DNA of 35,893 nucleotides, from positions 1-35,893 of the IMG/VR virus record IMGVR_UViG_3300020446_000035; one strand, given 5' to 3'. A program made the translations under genes and the position numbers. The DNA is from a virus. Shown one piece after another: positions 1 to 5,160 of this stretch. Numbering within the stretch: position 1 is the first letter of the stretch; every line of letters begins with the position of its first letter. Under the pieces are notes generated by a model that was not told the DNA's origin, searched no databases, and was given only the letters and a program-made list of their open reading frames with translations.

Positions 1-156
1 AACGGGGCAGAGTTTGCGGAGCAGATGGTTCAGGACTGCGGATATATTAACCAAGAGTTGCCCTACTGGATAGAGGTAGACTGGGAGAAAACTTGGGACA
101 ATTTGAGTTATGATTACACAGAAATCAACGGTTATATATTCTCAAACAATTTCTAA
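1..156 (+). CDS. ArdA-like antirestriction protein, C-terminal part only
   Basis: This is the 3' end of a gene cut by the left edge, with 51 residues visible in frame 1 before a TAA at 154-156. The visible part is acidic, with many Asp/Glu and aromatic residues (GAEFAEQMVQDCGYINQELP, then a Trp-rich stretch, then DYTEINGYIFSNNF). An end of the form acidic helix, 'L..DY', 'INGYIF.N' resembles the C-terminus of ArdA-type DNA-mimic proteins, which inhibit type I restriction enzymes. That assignment is from memory of the family and rests on a short tail, so other acidic phage proteins remain possible. A G/C hairpin followed by a T-run lies 25 bases after the stop and would end its transcript. Confidence 0.5.
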   Translation, partial: NGAEFAEQMVQDCGYINQELPYWIEVDWEKTWDNLSYDYTEINGYIFSNNF

Positions 157-179
157 CGAATTGTAAAGATATGCTGACA

Positions 180-201
180 GGGGGGTTTTAATCCCCCTTT
201 T
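180..201 (+). terminator. Rho-independent terminator after the ArdA-like gene
   Basis: Five G (181-185) pair with five C (193-197) across a TTTTAAT loop. The stem can extend by G180-T198 and A179-T199. The C-run is followed directly by TTTT. This is the classic hairpin-plus-T-tract form, and it sits between two genes. Confidence 0.75.
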
Positions 202-206
202 GTCTG

Positions 207-212
207 TATAAT
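207..212 (+). promoter_or_regulatory. Possible -10 box (TATAAT)
   Basis: A perfect TATAAT lies just downstream of the terminator and 26 bases before the 85-aa gene. No convincing -35 box is seen about 17 bases upstream, where the terminator hairpin lies. It may be an early promoter or chance in AT-rich DNA. Confidence 0.4.
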
Positions 213-238
213 AAAGGTATAAGATTTATTTTCCCCTT

Positions 239-496
239 ATGAACAACTTAACTCAAAGACTTATTAACAGAATCCAAGAGAAAGAATCATTCTTGGACAT
301 TGCCCACCTTTGCGAAGACTTCCAAACATTTTGCAATGAAATCAACGAATGGGGTGTAGACCACATTGGAGGGGTTGACCTCTACGGTGCAGGGTTTCTT
401 CCTAACCCAGAATTAGACCTTGACGCATTAGACAATTTCTTTGCTTCCTTTGGTTGCACACCTTCTAACCCTCATCCTTGCAGTAAATACTTTTAA
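239..496 (+). CDS. Hypothetical acidic protein (85 aa)
   Basis: This is a free-standing ORF with terminator-like hairpins on both sides, so it is probably transcribed alone from the TATAAT box upstream. The product is acidic, starts with a short basic helix (residues 1-15) and has Gly-rich and Pro-rich segments (IGGVDLYGAGFLP, then TPSNPHPCSKYF). It has three or four cysteines, no signal peptide and no membrane segment. No close Shine-Dalgarno sequence precedes the ATG; an AAAGG lies about 21 bases upstream. I do not recognise the family. Its size and setting are typical of small early phage proteins that act on host functions, but that is inference. Confidence 0.6.
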   Translation: MNNLTQRLINRIQEKESFLDIAHLCEDFQTFCNEINEWGVDHIGGVDLYGAGFLPNPELDLDALDNFFASFGCTPSNPHPCSKYF

Positions 497-505
497 GGAA
501 AATTT

Positions 506-537
506 AAGATTTGGGAGAGTCAAAACTCCCAAATCTT
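506..537 (+). terminator. Perfect 12-bp hairpin, probable terminator
   Basis: AAGATTTGGGAG (506-517) is perfectly complementary to CTCCCAAATCTT (526-537) around an 8-base loop AGTCAAAA. Only a short T stretch (536-538) follows, so it is a weak intrinsic terminator, or a 3'-end stabiliser for the 85-aa message. It starts 9 bases after that gene's stop. Confidence 0.65.
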
Positions 538-546
538 TGCTACAAT
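538..546 (+). promoter_or_regulatory. Extended -10 promoter (TGCTACAAT)
   Basis: TG-n-TACAAT directly follows the hairpin and fits an extended -10 element, which can work without a good -35. Transcription would start near 553 and give a leader of about 50 bases for the gene at 602. The call is from sequence only. Confidence 0.45.
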
Positions 547-601
547 TAGAACATACAGGGAGACGCACTTCGACTTCTTCCATACGATCAAAAATCTTAA
601 A

Positions 602-1168
602 ATGAACTACCTACCAACAAAACTCCCAGAATACACAAAAGACTTTTCTGGTGAGTTACCGATTGAATCATTCCTACAATATGGATTTTACAAGATTGCA
701 GATGTTTCTCTAAAACCTGAAGAGAGATTTATCAAAAATCCAGAAGTCAATCCTATTCAGTACAATGTCGTTAAGGGATTAGAAGACAAGTACAACTCTT
801 ACAGAGAGTTAATTTATGCGATAGTGATTGACGGAAAAATTGTTAAAATCGGGGGAACATATGTAGGAATGAAAGGTAGACACAGTTCTTACAACTGCGG
901 AACACGCAAAGCTAGGAATAAAGGTACTTGTTCAGTTACCAACTTCAACATCACGGAAACACAGTACAACGCAATCTTAGAAGGAAAGAAAGTTGAATGG
1001 TTCGTCTTTGATGTACCCCTTGCAGAACAGACAATTAATCTTCCTTGGGGTGATGAAATCAAATACAACGCAAAGACATTTTACAAGTATGAGTCTTCTC
1101 TTTGCGACAAGTACCAACAGTTAACAGGACACTTTCCTCCCCTTAGTGATAACTCAGGGGTTGAGTAA
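602..1168 (+). CDS. Putative GIY-YIG-type nuclease
   Basis: This 188-residue protein has a central segment that fits the GIY-YIG/T5orf172-like nuclease plan. The first strand is LIYAIVIDGKIVKIGGT (residues 70-86), with Tyr72 and the Lys82-Ile-Gly pair standing for the two half motifs. A Gly-Arg pair follows (Arg93, candidate catalytic Arg), and a late Glu164 in KYESSLCDKY could be the metal-binding Glu. The family contains homing endonucleases, restriction enzymes and phage DNA-degrading enzymes. The first 65 residues match nothing I know. The gene stands alone, with a hairpin on either side and an extended -10 upstream. No Shine-Dalgarno is evident just before the ATG, although AGGGAGA lies about 40 bases upstream. 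The match is by motif pattern only; the catalytic assignment is inference. Confidence 0.5.
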   Translation: MNYLPTKLPEYTKDFSGELPIESFLQYGFYKIADVSLKPEERFIKNPEVNPIQYNVVKGLEDKYNSYRELIYAIVIDGKIVKIGGTYVGMKGRHSSYNCGTRKARNKGTCSVTNFNITETQYNAILEGKKVEWFVFDVPLAEQTINLPWGDEIKYNAKTFYKYESSLCDKYQQLTGHFPPLSDNSGVE

Positions 1169-1174
1169 AGTTTT

Positions 1175-1210
1175 GTTTCAGTTCGTGGATATTTACCCCA
1201 CGGACTGAAC
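1175..1210 (+). terminator. Stable 12-bp hairpin after the nuclease gene
   Basis: The left arm 1175-1188 pairs with the right arm 1198-1210 (CCACGGACTGAAC). There is one G-T pair, one bulged T and a 9-base loop. It begins 6 bases after the stop codon. No T-run follows, so it may be a weak terminator, an mRNA-end protector or a processing site. Confidence 0.5.
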
Positions 1211-1229
1211 ATATTCGTTATACTAAGTA

Positions 1230-1237
1230 TATAAATT
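1230..1237 (+). promoter_or_regulatory. Late-type promoter box (TATAAATT)
   Basis: The box differs from the T4 late consensus TATAAATA by one base and lies 15 bases before the ATG of the 58-aa gene. A TATACT (1219-1224) just upstream could instead be a host-type -10. Either is weak evidence on its own. Confidence 0.4.
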
Positions 1238-1252
1238 AAATCCCTTATTATT

Positions 1253-1429
1253 ATGTTAATAACAAAATTTGTTGAAGTCCCTAATACAAACATCAAAGAA
1301 GAAGTCACAAACGACTTTGGATTTGACCTCTGCTATGACATGGCACAGGAGCACGGACATGCTCAATTGGTCTGGTATGCTCTTAACGGAAAGAGAGTTG
1401 TAGAGGGTGAGTACACCGACAGGGACTAA
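1253..1429 (+). CDS. Small hypothetical protein (58 aa)
   Basis: This short ORF starts at ATG 1253 and stops at TAA 1427. The translation begins MLITKFVEVPNTNIKEEV and ends in a charged tail, GKRVVEGEYTDRD. The middle holds His/Gln/Trp (EHGHAQLVWYAL). It is a soluble, mixed-charge protein with no signal or membrane segment. Codon choice and composition resemble those of the genes on either side. A promoter-like box precedes it and a perfect 8-bp hairpin follows, which supports a real transcription unit. The minus-strand ORF across its start is less plausible, because every other gene in the window reads +. I do not recognise the family. Confidence 0.5.
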   Translation: MLITKFVEVPNTNIKEEVTNDFGFDLCYDMAQEHGHAQLVWYALNGKRVVEGEYTDRD

Positions 1430-1445
1430 CCCTCCCCCCTCTCAT

Positions 1446-1466
1446 CAGTCTCACCCCATGAGACTG
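1446..1466 (+). terminator. Perfect 8-bp hairpin (CAGTCTCA/TGAGACTG)
   Basis: CAGTCTCA (1446-1453) and TGAGACTG (1459-1466) form a perfect stem with a CCCCA loop, 17 bases after the stop of the 58-aa gene. The downstream sequence TTCGTTCG is only moderately T-rich. It is a probable terminator or mRNA-end structure. Confidence 0.5.
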
Positions 1467-1674
1467 TTCGTTCGTGATGCAGCAGGTGTGGGGCGGTTGC
1501 CCCCCCTTATATAAAAACGCAAGGTACCATTAAGCTATAAACGACCCAGATCGACTTCCCTATCGAAAACGCAATGGAATTACACAGGGGGTACAGAATT
1601 TTTTTCGTGTGTAAAAATGCCCATATAGGGTCGCAGAGAATACGTAAGTACTATATACTGGAAAAGTGAAAAAT
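1467..1674 (+). other. Structured, relatively GC-rich intergenic region
   Basis: This is about 210 bases without a convincing gene. It holds a second compact hairpin, GGGGC-GGTT-GCCCC (1490-1503), followed by CCCTTATATAAAAA. It also has a six-base inverted pair, TACACA (1581-1586) with TGTGTA (1608-1613), around a T-run, and a TATACT (1654-1659) that could be a -10 box for the next gene. A 31-codon ORF (1574-1669) is present but unsupported. No tRNA cloverleaf was found by eye. The run of structures leaves room for a small RNA or a regulatory leader. Confidence 0.35.
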
Positions 1675-1854
1675 ATGACCCTTATGAAGAAGTACGAAGA
1701 TTCAAAAGTATTACTGAATACAGATCCAGTTACAAACGAGTTTAAGATCACGGTGCCAGAATGGGTCGTCAATGAATTTGATTGGTATGAAGATACTGAA
1801 TTAGTTTGGCACGTTGACGACAGTGGGATTCATATTCAAGAAATCAGTGATTGA
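1675..1854 (+). CDS. AbrB-like small protein (59 aa)
   Basis: ATG 1675 is preferred over the GTG at 1666, because GGAAAAG (1660-1666) is a Shine-Dalgarno-like site at normal spacing for the ATG. The protein has an alternating strand pattern: a KVLLNTDP strand, FKITVPEWVV, then an acidic DWYEDTELVWHVDDSGIHIQE. The order 'strand, I-x-P, helix, W-x-x-x-x-x-L-x-W, D-x-x-G-I' resembles the swapped-hairpin fold of AbrB/MazE-type small proteins and small conserved proteins of cyanomyoviruses. If correct, it could bind DNA or act as an antitoxin-like regulator, but it is more acidic than typical DNA-binding members. Its stop overlaps the -35 box of the next operon. The fold is inferred from pattern only. 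Confidence 0.55.
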   Translation: MTLMKKYEDSKVLLNTDPVTNEFKITVPEWVVNEFDWYEDTELVWHVDDSGIHIQEISD

Positions 1855-1879
1855 CAAGTTGTATAAATTACAGTATGAT
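1851..1879 (+). promoter_or_regulatory. Strong sigma-70-type promoter with a late box in its spacer
   Basis: TTGACA (1851-1856) is followed by a 17-base spacer and TATGAT (1874-1879), so the -35 is perfect and the -10 has one mismatch. Inside the spacer lies TATAAATT (1862-1869), one base from the T4 late box. The pair would let both unmodified host polymerase and the late phage sigma factor start the operon that begins at 1902. The -35 overlaps the preceding stop codon. Confidence 0.7.
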
Positions 1880-1901
1880 ATGAATGTAATTACAACACAT
1901 T

Positions 1902-2798
1902 ATGGCGAAAGGATTTACAGTTAAAGCAAAGTCACCAGTAGCAAAATCAAAACCCCCTGAGTGGGATTATACACTGGCAAGACAATTAGTAAGAGGAAAG
2001 ACAATCGTATTTTGTTTACCTGGTCGAGGAGTATCTTATAATTTTCTAAAGAGTTTTGTATCATTATCATTTGATCTGGTACAGGCAGGAGCAGCGATTC
2101 AAATATCTCAGGATTATTCATCAATGGTGAATTTTGCAAGATGCAAATGTCTTGGAGCAAATGTATTACGTGGAGCAAATCAGTTACCATGGGATGGAAA
2201 ACTCAATTATGATTATCAGCTCTGGATTGACTCAGATATTGTATTCAACACAGAGAAGTTCTATCAGTTAATACTGAATGCAATTCCAGCAGATGCAGTT
2301 GAGAAGGAAGCAGTTACAGAAGTGATGAAGAATGAGAAAGGAGAAGTTGTCAAGAATGAAGATGGAACAGATGCAACTAAATTTGCAGGACATCGTTTAA
2401 AGATTGATACAACAAAGGAACGTTCAATTGTTGCAGGTTGGTACTGCACCGAAGATGGAAAAACAACGTCCGTTGCTCACTGGTTAGATGAAGAAGATTT
2501 TCGTACGAATGGTGGTGTGATGAATCATGAAACCATTGAAAGTATCAGTAAGAGAAGAAAACCTTTCACTGTTGACTATACTGGTTTTGGTTGGTTACTC
2601 ATTAAGAAAGGAGTCTTTGAACATGAAGGCATGCCTTATCCATGGTTTGCACCAAAGATGCAGATATTTGAATCAGGAGAGGTTCAGGATATGTGCGGTG
2701 AGGACGTATCTTTCTGTTTAGATGCAAAAGAGGCAGGATTTGAAATATGGTGTGATCCTCGTATCAGAGTCGGTCACGAGAAAACACGAATCATTTAA
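1902..2798 (+). CDS. GT-A fold glycosyltransferase
   Basis: This 298-residue protein has the hallmarks of a GT-A (family 2-like) sugar transferase. An N-terminal strand TIVFCLPGRGVSY (34-46) would begin the nucleotide-sugar fold. LWIDSDIVF (107-115) carries the DxD-type metal motif Asp110-Ser-Asp112. Near the C-terminus, CGEDVSFCLDAKEAGF (265-280) gives the acidic GED signature, followed by IWCDPRIRVGH with a candidate metal ligand His292. A charged stretch of about 30 residues (131-165) rich in Lys/Glu looks like an inserted loop. There is no signal peptide. The gene is first in the operon behind the strong promoter at 1851. Related enzymes are common in cyanomyoviruses near gp25; the acceptor (DNA, virion protein or host glycan) cannot be told from sequence. 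The stop overlaps the next start (TAATG). Confidence 0.8.
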   Translation: MAKGFTVKAKSPVAKSKPPEWDYTLARQLVRGKTIVFCLPGRGVSYNFLKSFVSLSFDLVQAGAAIQISQDYSSMVNFARCKCLGANVLRGANQLPWDGKLNYDYQLWIDSDIVFNTEKFYQLILNAIPADAVEKEAVTEVMKNEKGEVVKNEDGTDATKFAGHRLKIDTTKERSIVAGWYCTEDGKTTSVAHWLDEEDFRTNGGVMNHETIESISKRRKPFTVDYTGFGWLLIKKGVFEHEGMPYPWFAPKMQIFESGEVQDMCGEDVSFCLDAKEAGFEIWCDPRIRVGHEKTRII

Positions 2799-2959
2799 TG
2801 ACAAAATACAATCTTCTAAGAAATGGTAAGATCATTTTCTGGGATTTATCAGAGAATGAATTACTGGATCGACTCGAAGACTTCGCAGTGGAACAATATG
2901 TCACTGGGGAAAATATAAATGCACAAATTACTTATGAACCTGTAAAGGAGGAGAACTAA
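2798..2959 (+). CDS. Small hypothetical protein (53 aa)
   Basis: The ATG at 2798 shares its A with the stop of the glycosyltransferase gene, so translation is probably coupled. The product is acidic: MTKYNLLRNGKIIFWDLSEN, then an amphipathic helix ELLDRLEDFAVEQY, then an ITYEPVKEEN tail. The 'N-G-K-I' turn followed by a short helix suggests a small alpha/beta domain. The last codons contain AAGGAGGAG (2945-2953), which serves as the ribosome binding site of the next gene. I do not recognise the family; the gene call rests on coupling, codon use and gap-free packing. Confidence 0.6.
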   Translation: MTKYNLLRNGKIIFWDLSENELLDRLEDFAVEQYVTGENINAQITYEPVKEEN

Positions 2960-3103
2960 ATGGCAAAGGGAATGTTAAGTGGAGCGTCTTACAATCGTGA
3001 TGCTCGACCCAAAAAATCTCGACAGGGAACTGGAAAACACTCTAAATATTCAGCGACCTCTCGTAACTCGGCTCGCAAGAGATACCGTGGACAAGGAAAA
3101 TGA
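2960..3103 (+). CDS. Small, very basic conserved phage protein (47 aa)
   Basis: The start follows the previous stop without a gap and has the best Shine-Dalgarno site in the area (AAGGAGG, 6-13 bases upstream). The product is extremely rich in Lys/Arg/Gly/Ser, with MAKGMLSGASYNRDARPKKS at the start and an ARKRYRGQGK end. No hydrophobic core is visible, so it is probably disordered and may bind nucleic acid or coat an acidic partner. From memory, similar tiny basic proteins with an 'RPKK.RQG' and '.YRGQGK' pattern recur in cyanomyovirus genomes near gp25, without assigned function. The stop overlaps the next start (AAATGA). Confidence 0.7.
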   Translation: MAKGMLSGASYNRDARPKKSRQGTGKHSKYSATSRNSARKRYRGQGK

Positions 3104-3237
3104 GACCTCAAAGAATCATACAAGGAAAACGTGGAAAGATACCCGTTGATATGTCAGATGATTTCTACCATCACGGAAATGAATATTGTCGGTATTTAAT
3201 TACGGACTATCGTTGTGATCAATTACTGAAAAAATAA
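3100..3237 (+). CDS. Small hypothetical protein (45 aa)
   Basis: The ATG at 3100 overlaps the stop of the basic peptide, and the TAA at 3235 overlaps the next ATG (TAATG), so the gene fills its slot exactly. The protein starts MRPQRIIQGKRGKIPVDMSD and continues with His/Tyr/Cys (FYHHGNEYCRYLITDYRCDQ). Two cysteines and two adjacent histidines could bind a metal, but the spacing fits no standard zinc ribbon. I do not recognise it. The reading frame is supported by coupling on both sides. Confidence 0.6.
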   Translation: MRPQRIIQGKRGKIPVDMSDDFYHHGNEYCRYLITDYRCDQLLKK

Positions 3238-3686
3238 TGTATTGTCGAATTCGATTAAAGGACACAAACTATCAAGAGTATGAAGAATGTCGTATTCTTG
3301 ATAGTTCTTATTATAAGGAGTGTCTTGAAATATATCGTAAGTATGTTGAATATAAAGAGTTTGAGGATGTAGTGCCTGTATTTAAGGAAGAGTTTGAAAT
3401 ACCTCATTGTGATGTCTTAGGTTATCATGATAAGGGTAAACTTGTTGCTTTTACATTGGCTTATCGTTTTGATAGTCTCAATAGTGTATGGGGAGATCAA
3501 TTTGCTTGGGATTATGAAAATCCAAAGTTAAGTATGGGGCATATTGCAAATAAACATGAATTTGCCTACTATAAAAGATTAGGTTATGATTATTACTATC
3601 TGGGAGAGTCTGTACCATATATGGAAAAGTATGATGGATATGAAGTCTCCAATTTCTTTAAGGACTGGGAAGGATGGCAAAACTAA
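3237..3686 (+). CDS. GNAT-like acyltransferase, arginyl-tRNA-protein transferase-like
   Basis: This 149-residue protein has the late half of a GNAT/ATE-type fold. GKLVAFTLAYRFDSLNSVWG (67-86) is a strand-turn-strand, followed by a helix GHIANKHEFAYYKRLG (101-116) and the strand YDYYYLGE (117-124). The order 'lV.f.l.yrf', 'l...E..yykrlGydYyYLGe' matches the C-terminal domain of arginyl/leucyl-tRNA-protein transferases, which add an amino acid to protein N-termini. The N-terminal Cys-rich part of true ATEs is absent, so this may be a stand-alone acyltransferase with a different substrate. The start overlaps the previous stop, and the last 13 bases overlap the next gene. The family call is by pattern; the activity is inference. 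Confidence 0.5.
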   Translation: MYCRIRLKDTNYQEYEECRILDSSYYKECLEIYRKYVEYKEFEDVVPVFKEEFEIPHCDVLGYHDKGKLVAFTLAYRFDSLNSVWGDQFAWDYENPKLSMGHIANKHEFAYYKRLGYDYYYLGESVPYMEKYDGYEVSNFFKDWEGWQN

Positions 3687-4330
3687 TTGGTAACTTACCA
3701 ACCAAGAAGGTATGGGTAAGAAAGGAATACTTAACTGATTTTCAATCAGGAGAAGGTGAATTTGTAGAGGGAATCTGGGTATGTGCCAAGTCAATACAAG
3801 GTCGTGCTTTCTATTTTGAGACTTATTTACCAGAATATGGTGCAATGTACGATAAATTGCCGATATCTGCTTTTACATCATCACCAAAGAAACCAGATCC
3901 TGATATGGATTTGGTGAATTTACAGTTTTGGAACTGTATGGACTATGATTTTACGGTGATTGTCAAGCAATTTGTCGCACCAATGGAGTGGGAGTGTCGT
4001 ACAAGGCATTTTGGCAATCAAAAAGGGCAGTACATTTGTACTTTAGACAACTATCACGGTGATTTTGATCAGATTGATGCCTCGACAAGTGAAATGCCTG
4101 ATGAACATAAGTCATTTAATTTGATTGAACTTCGTAATGGGCAGTATTGTCTCTATCCAAATAACCGTTGTCGCATCTTTGACACTTCAATGACACCTGA
4201 TCCAGTGAAAACTCCTGATTTTAAGGTGTCAACACGCATTTTTGAAGTTGAGAATGATGTAAATTGGGGTCGATTAGGTGATTGTGACGATTATTTCTGG
4301 ACAACACCCGATGAAAGACGAGAAGAGTAG
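3674..4330 (+). CDS. Conserved T4-like marine phage protein of unknown function (218 aa)
   Basis: This soluble, aromatic-rich protein begins MAKLIGNLPTKKVWVRKEYL and contains YFETYLPEYGAMYDKLPIS (47-65), a conserved-looking FWNCMDYDFTVIV and an acidic C-terminal stretch (GDCDDYFWTTPDERREE). I recall similarly sized proteins with the same segments beside gp25 and speD in cyanomyoviruses, always without function. There is no membrane segment or signal peptide. The start lies inside the end of the acyltransferase gene with a purine-rich GGGAAGG immediately before the ATG, and AGGA about 10 bases up. The end overlaps the next gene by 20 bases. Constant company with the neighbouring gene suggests joint action; this is inference. 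Confidence 0.7.
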   Translation: MAKLIGNLPTKKVWVRKEYLTDFQSGEGEFVEGIWVCAKSIQGRAFYFETYLPEYGAMYDKLPISAFTSSPKKPDPDMDLVNLQFWNCMDYDFTVIVKQFVAPMEWECRTRHFGNQKGQYICTLDNYHGDFDQIDASTSEMPDEHKSFNLIELRNGQYCLYPNNRCRIFDTSMTPDPVKTPDFKVSTRIFEVENDVNWGRLGDCDDYFWTTPDERREE

Positions 4331-4787
4331 GTATATTTTACATTGGATTGGTCAATTATCTAAAATTCGACCAGAATTGGGTAATTTTGCAATATGTCCT
4401 TATGCATCAAAGGCAAATTTCGTAATTATTGACGAAAAATTAAGTCAAATTATGCCAAACGATGATTACAATGTTGTAATTTATGTGGTTGAAGATGATA
4501 TTGATGCAAATTTCTTATATGACGCAGTTGATGACTATAATCGTAACTATCCTGACTATAAATTCATTGCAGATCATGGAAAAACGAAGACTTATATACA
4601 AGGAATACAGACAAGTAATGGAAAATACAACCTTGTACTCTGTCAACCTCGTCAGGAATTGACAGAAGCAAGAAAAAAACTCGCAAAAACAACTTATTAT
4701 GATTATTGGGACAAAAATTACCTTGAAGAAGTGTTAGAGGATGATTATGAGGTCGTTGAAATTCATATTTCACCAGAATTAGAATGA
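4311..4787 (+). CDS. Conserved phage protein of unknown function (158 aa)
   Basis: The start is placed at ATG 4311, giving MKDEKSRYILHWIGQLSKIR, rather than at the GTG at 4278, which would add 11 residues and a longer overlap. The N-terminus has a Trp-containing helix followed by FAICPYASKANFVII, a Cys-Pro-Tyr/Phe-Ala pattern also seen in DUF1415-like proteins. NGKYNLVLCQPRQELTEARK follows in the second half, then a Tyr-rich DYWDKNYL. Homologues in marine myoviruses, as I recall them, start with the same 'K.kYI..WI.QL' segment, which supports the start. The function is unknown. The gene's last four bases overlap speD (ATGA). Confidence 0.65.
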   Translation: MKDEKSRYILHWIGQLSKIRPELGNFAICPYASKANFVIIDEKLSQIMPNDDYNVVIYVVEDDIDANFLYDAVDDYNRNYPDYKFIADHGKTKTYIQGIQTSNGKYNLVLCQPRQELTEARKKLAKTTYYDYWDKNYLEEVLEDDYEVVEIHISPELE

Positions 4788-5125
4788 AAAGTCAAGAAAT
4801 GGGCAAACATTTACTTCTTGAGGTGTATGATGTAGAGTATGATGCTTTGAATGATTACATTTTTCTCAAAGATTTGCTTTTTAATGGTATCATGAAGTCA
4901 AAAAGTAAGATATTGAATACTTTTATACATGAATTTAATCCACAAGGTTGTACAATCATCTTTGCACTCGCAGAGAGTCATGTTTCTCTTCATACATGGC
5001 CAGAAAAAGGTTGTTTATCTGCTGATTTCTATACTTGTGGTGATAAAGATCCAAAAATAATTGCAAATTCTCTCATTGAGGGGTTAAAATCAAAAAAACA
5101 TCGAATTCGATTATTAAATCGTTAA
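4784..5125 (+). CDS. speD: S-adenosylmethionine decarboxylase proenzyme
   Basis: This 113-residue class 1B AdoMet decarboxylase makes decarboxylated AdoMet for spermidine synthesis. The self-cleavage and active-site block is intact: ALAESHVSLHTWPEKG (61-76) has the Glu64-Ser65 cleavage pair, with Ser65 becoming the pyruvoyl group. His70 and Cys85 (in YTCGD) match the processing and catalytic His and Cys of bacterial and archaeal enzymes. The N-terminus MKSQEMGKHLLLEVYDV fits the family; a second ATG at 4799 (MGKHL) is a possible start. The length is near the usual 115-130. It is a known auxiliary metabolic gene of cyanomyoviruses and lies directly upstream of gp25. No spermidine synthase gene is in the window, so host enzymes would have to finish the pathway. 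It is the last gene of the operon that starts at 1902. Confidence 0.93.
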   Translation: MKSQEMGKHLLLEVYDVEYDALNDYIFLKDLLFNGIMKSKSKILNTFIHEFNPQGCTIIFALAESHVSLHTWPEKGCLSADFYTCGDKDPKIIANSLIEGLKSKKHRIRLLNR

Positions 5126-5133
5126 CTATTGGG

Positions 5134-5141
5134 TATAAATA
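5134..5141 (+). promoter_or_regulatory. T4-type late promoter for the gp25 operon
   Basis: TATAAATA is an exact match to the T4 late consensus and lies 19 bases before the gp25 ATG, in the only gap between speD and gp25. It would drive gp25, gp6 and the giant gp7-position gene using the phage sigma gp55 homologue. Confidence 0.8.
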
Positions 5142-5160
5142 AATCTAAAAGTACCACTTA

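Noticed and set aside
1574-1669. 31-codon ORF in the gap before the AbrB-like gene
   Set aside because: It is short, without a ribosome binding site, and runs through a T-run and an inverted repeat; nothing supports translation.
1666-1674. GTG start for the AbrB-like protein
   Set aside because: The purine-rich site GGAAAAG overlaps this GTG and is correctly spaced for the ATG at 1675.
1430-1674. Possible tRNA gene in the structured gap
   Set aside because: No T-arm consensus with matching acceptor and anticodon stems could be assembled by eye.
4278-4310. Upstream GTG start for the 158-aa protein
   Set aside because: It would lengthen the overlap with the previous gene to 53 bases, has no ribosome binding site, and the remembered homologues begin near ATG 4311.
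2917-4564. TATAAATG/TATAAATT boxes inside genes (near 2917 and 4557)
   Set aside because: They are imperfect, lie within coding sequence and are expected by chance in AT-rich DNA; no gap or gene start follows them.
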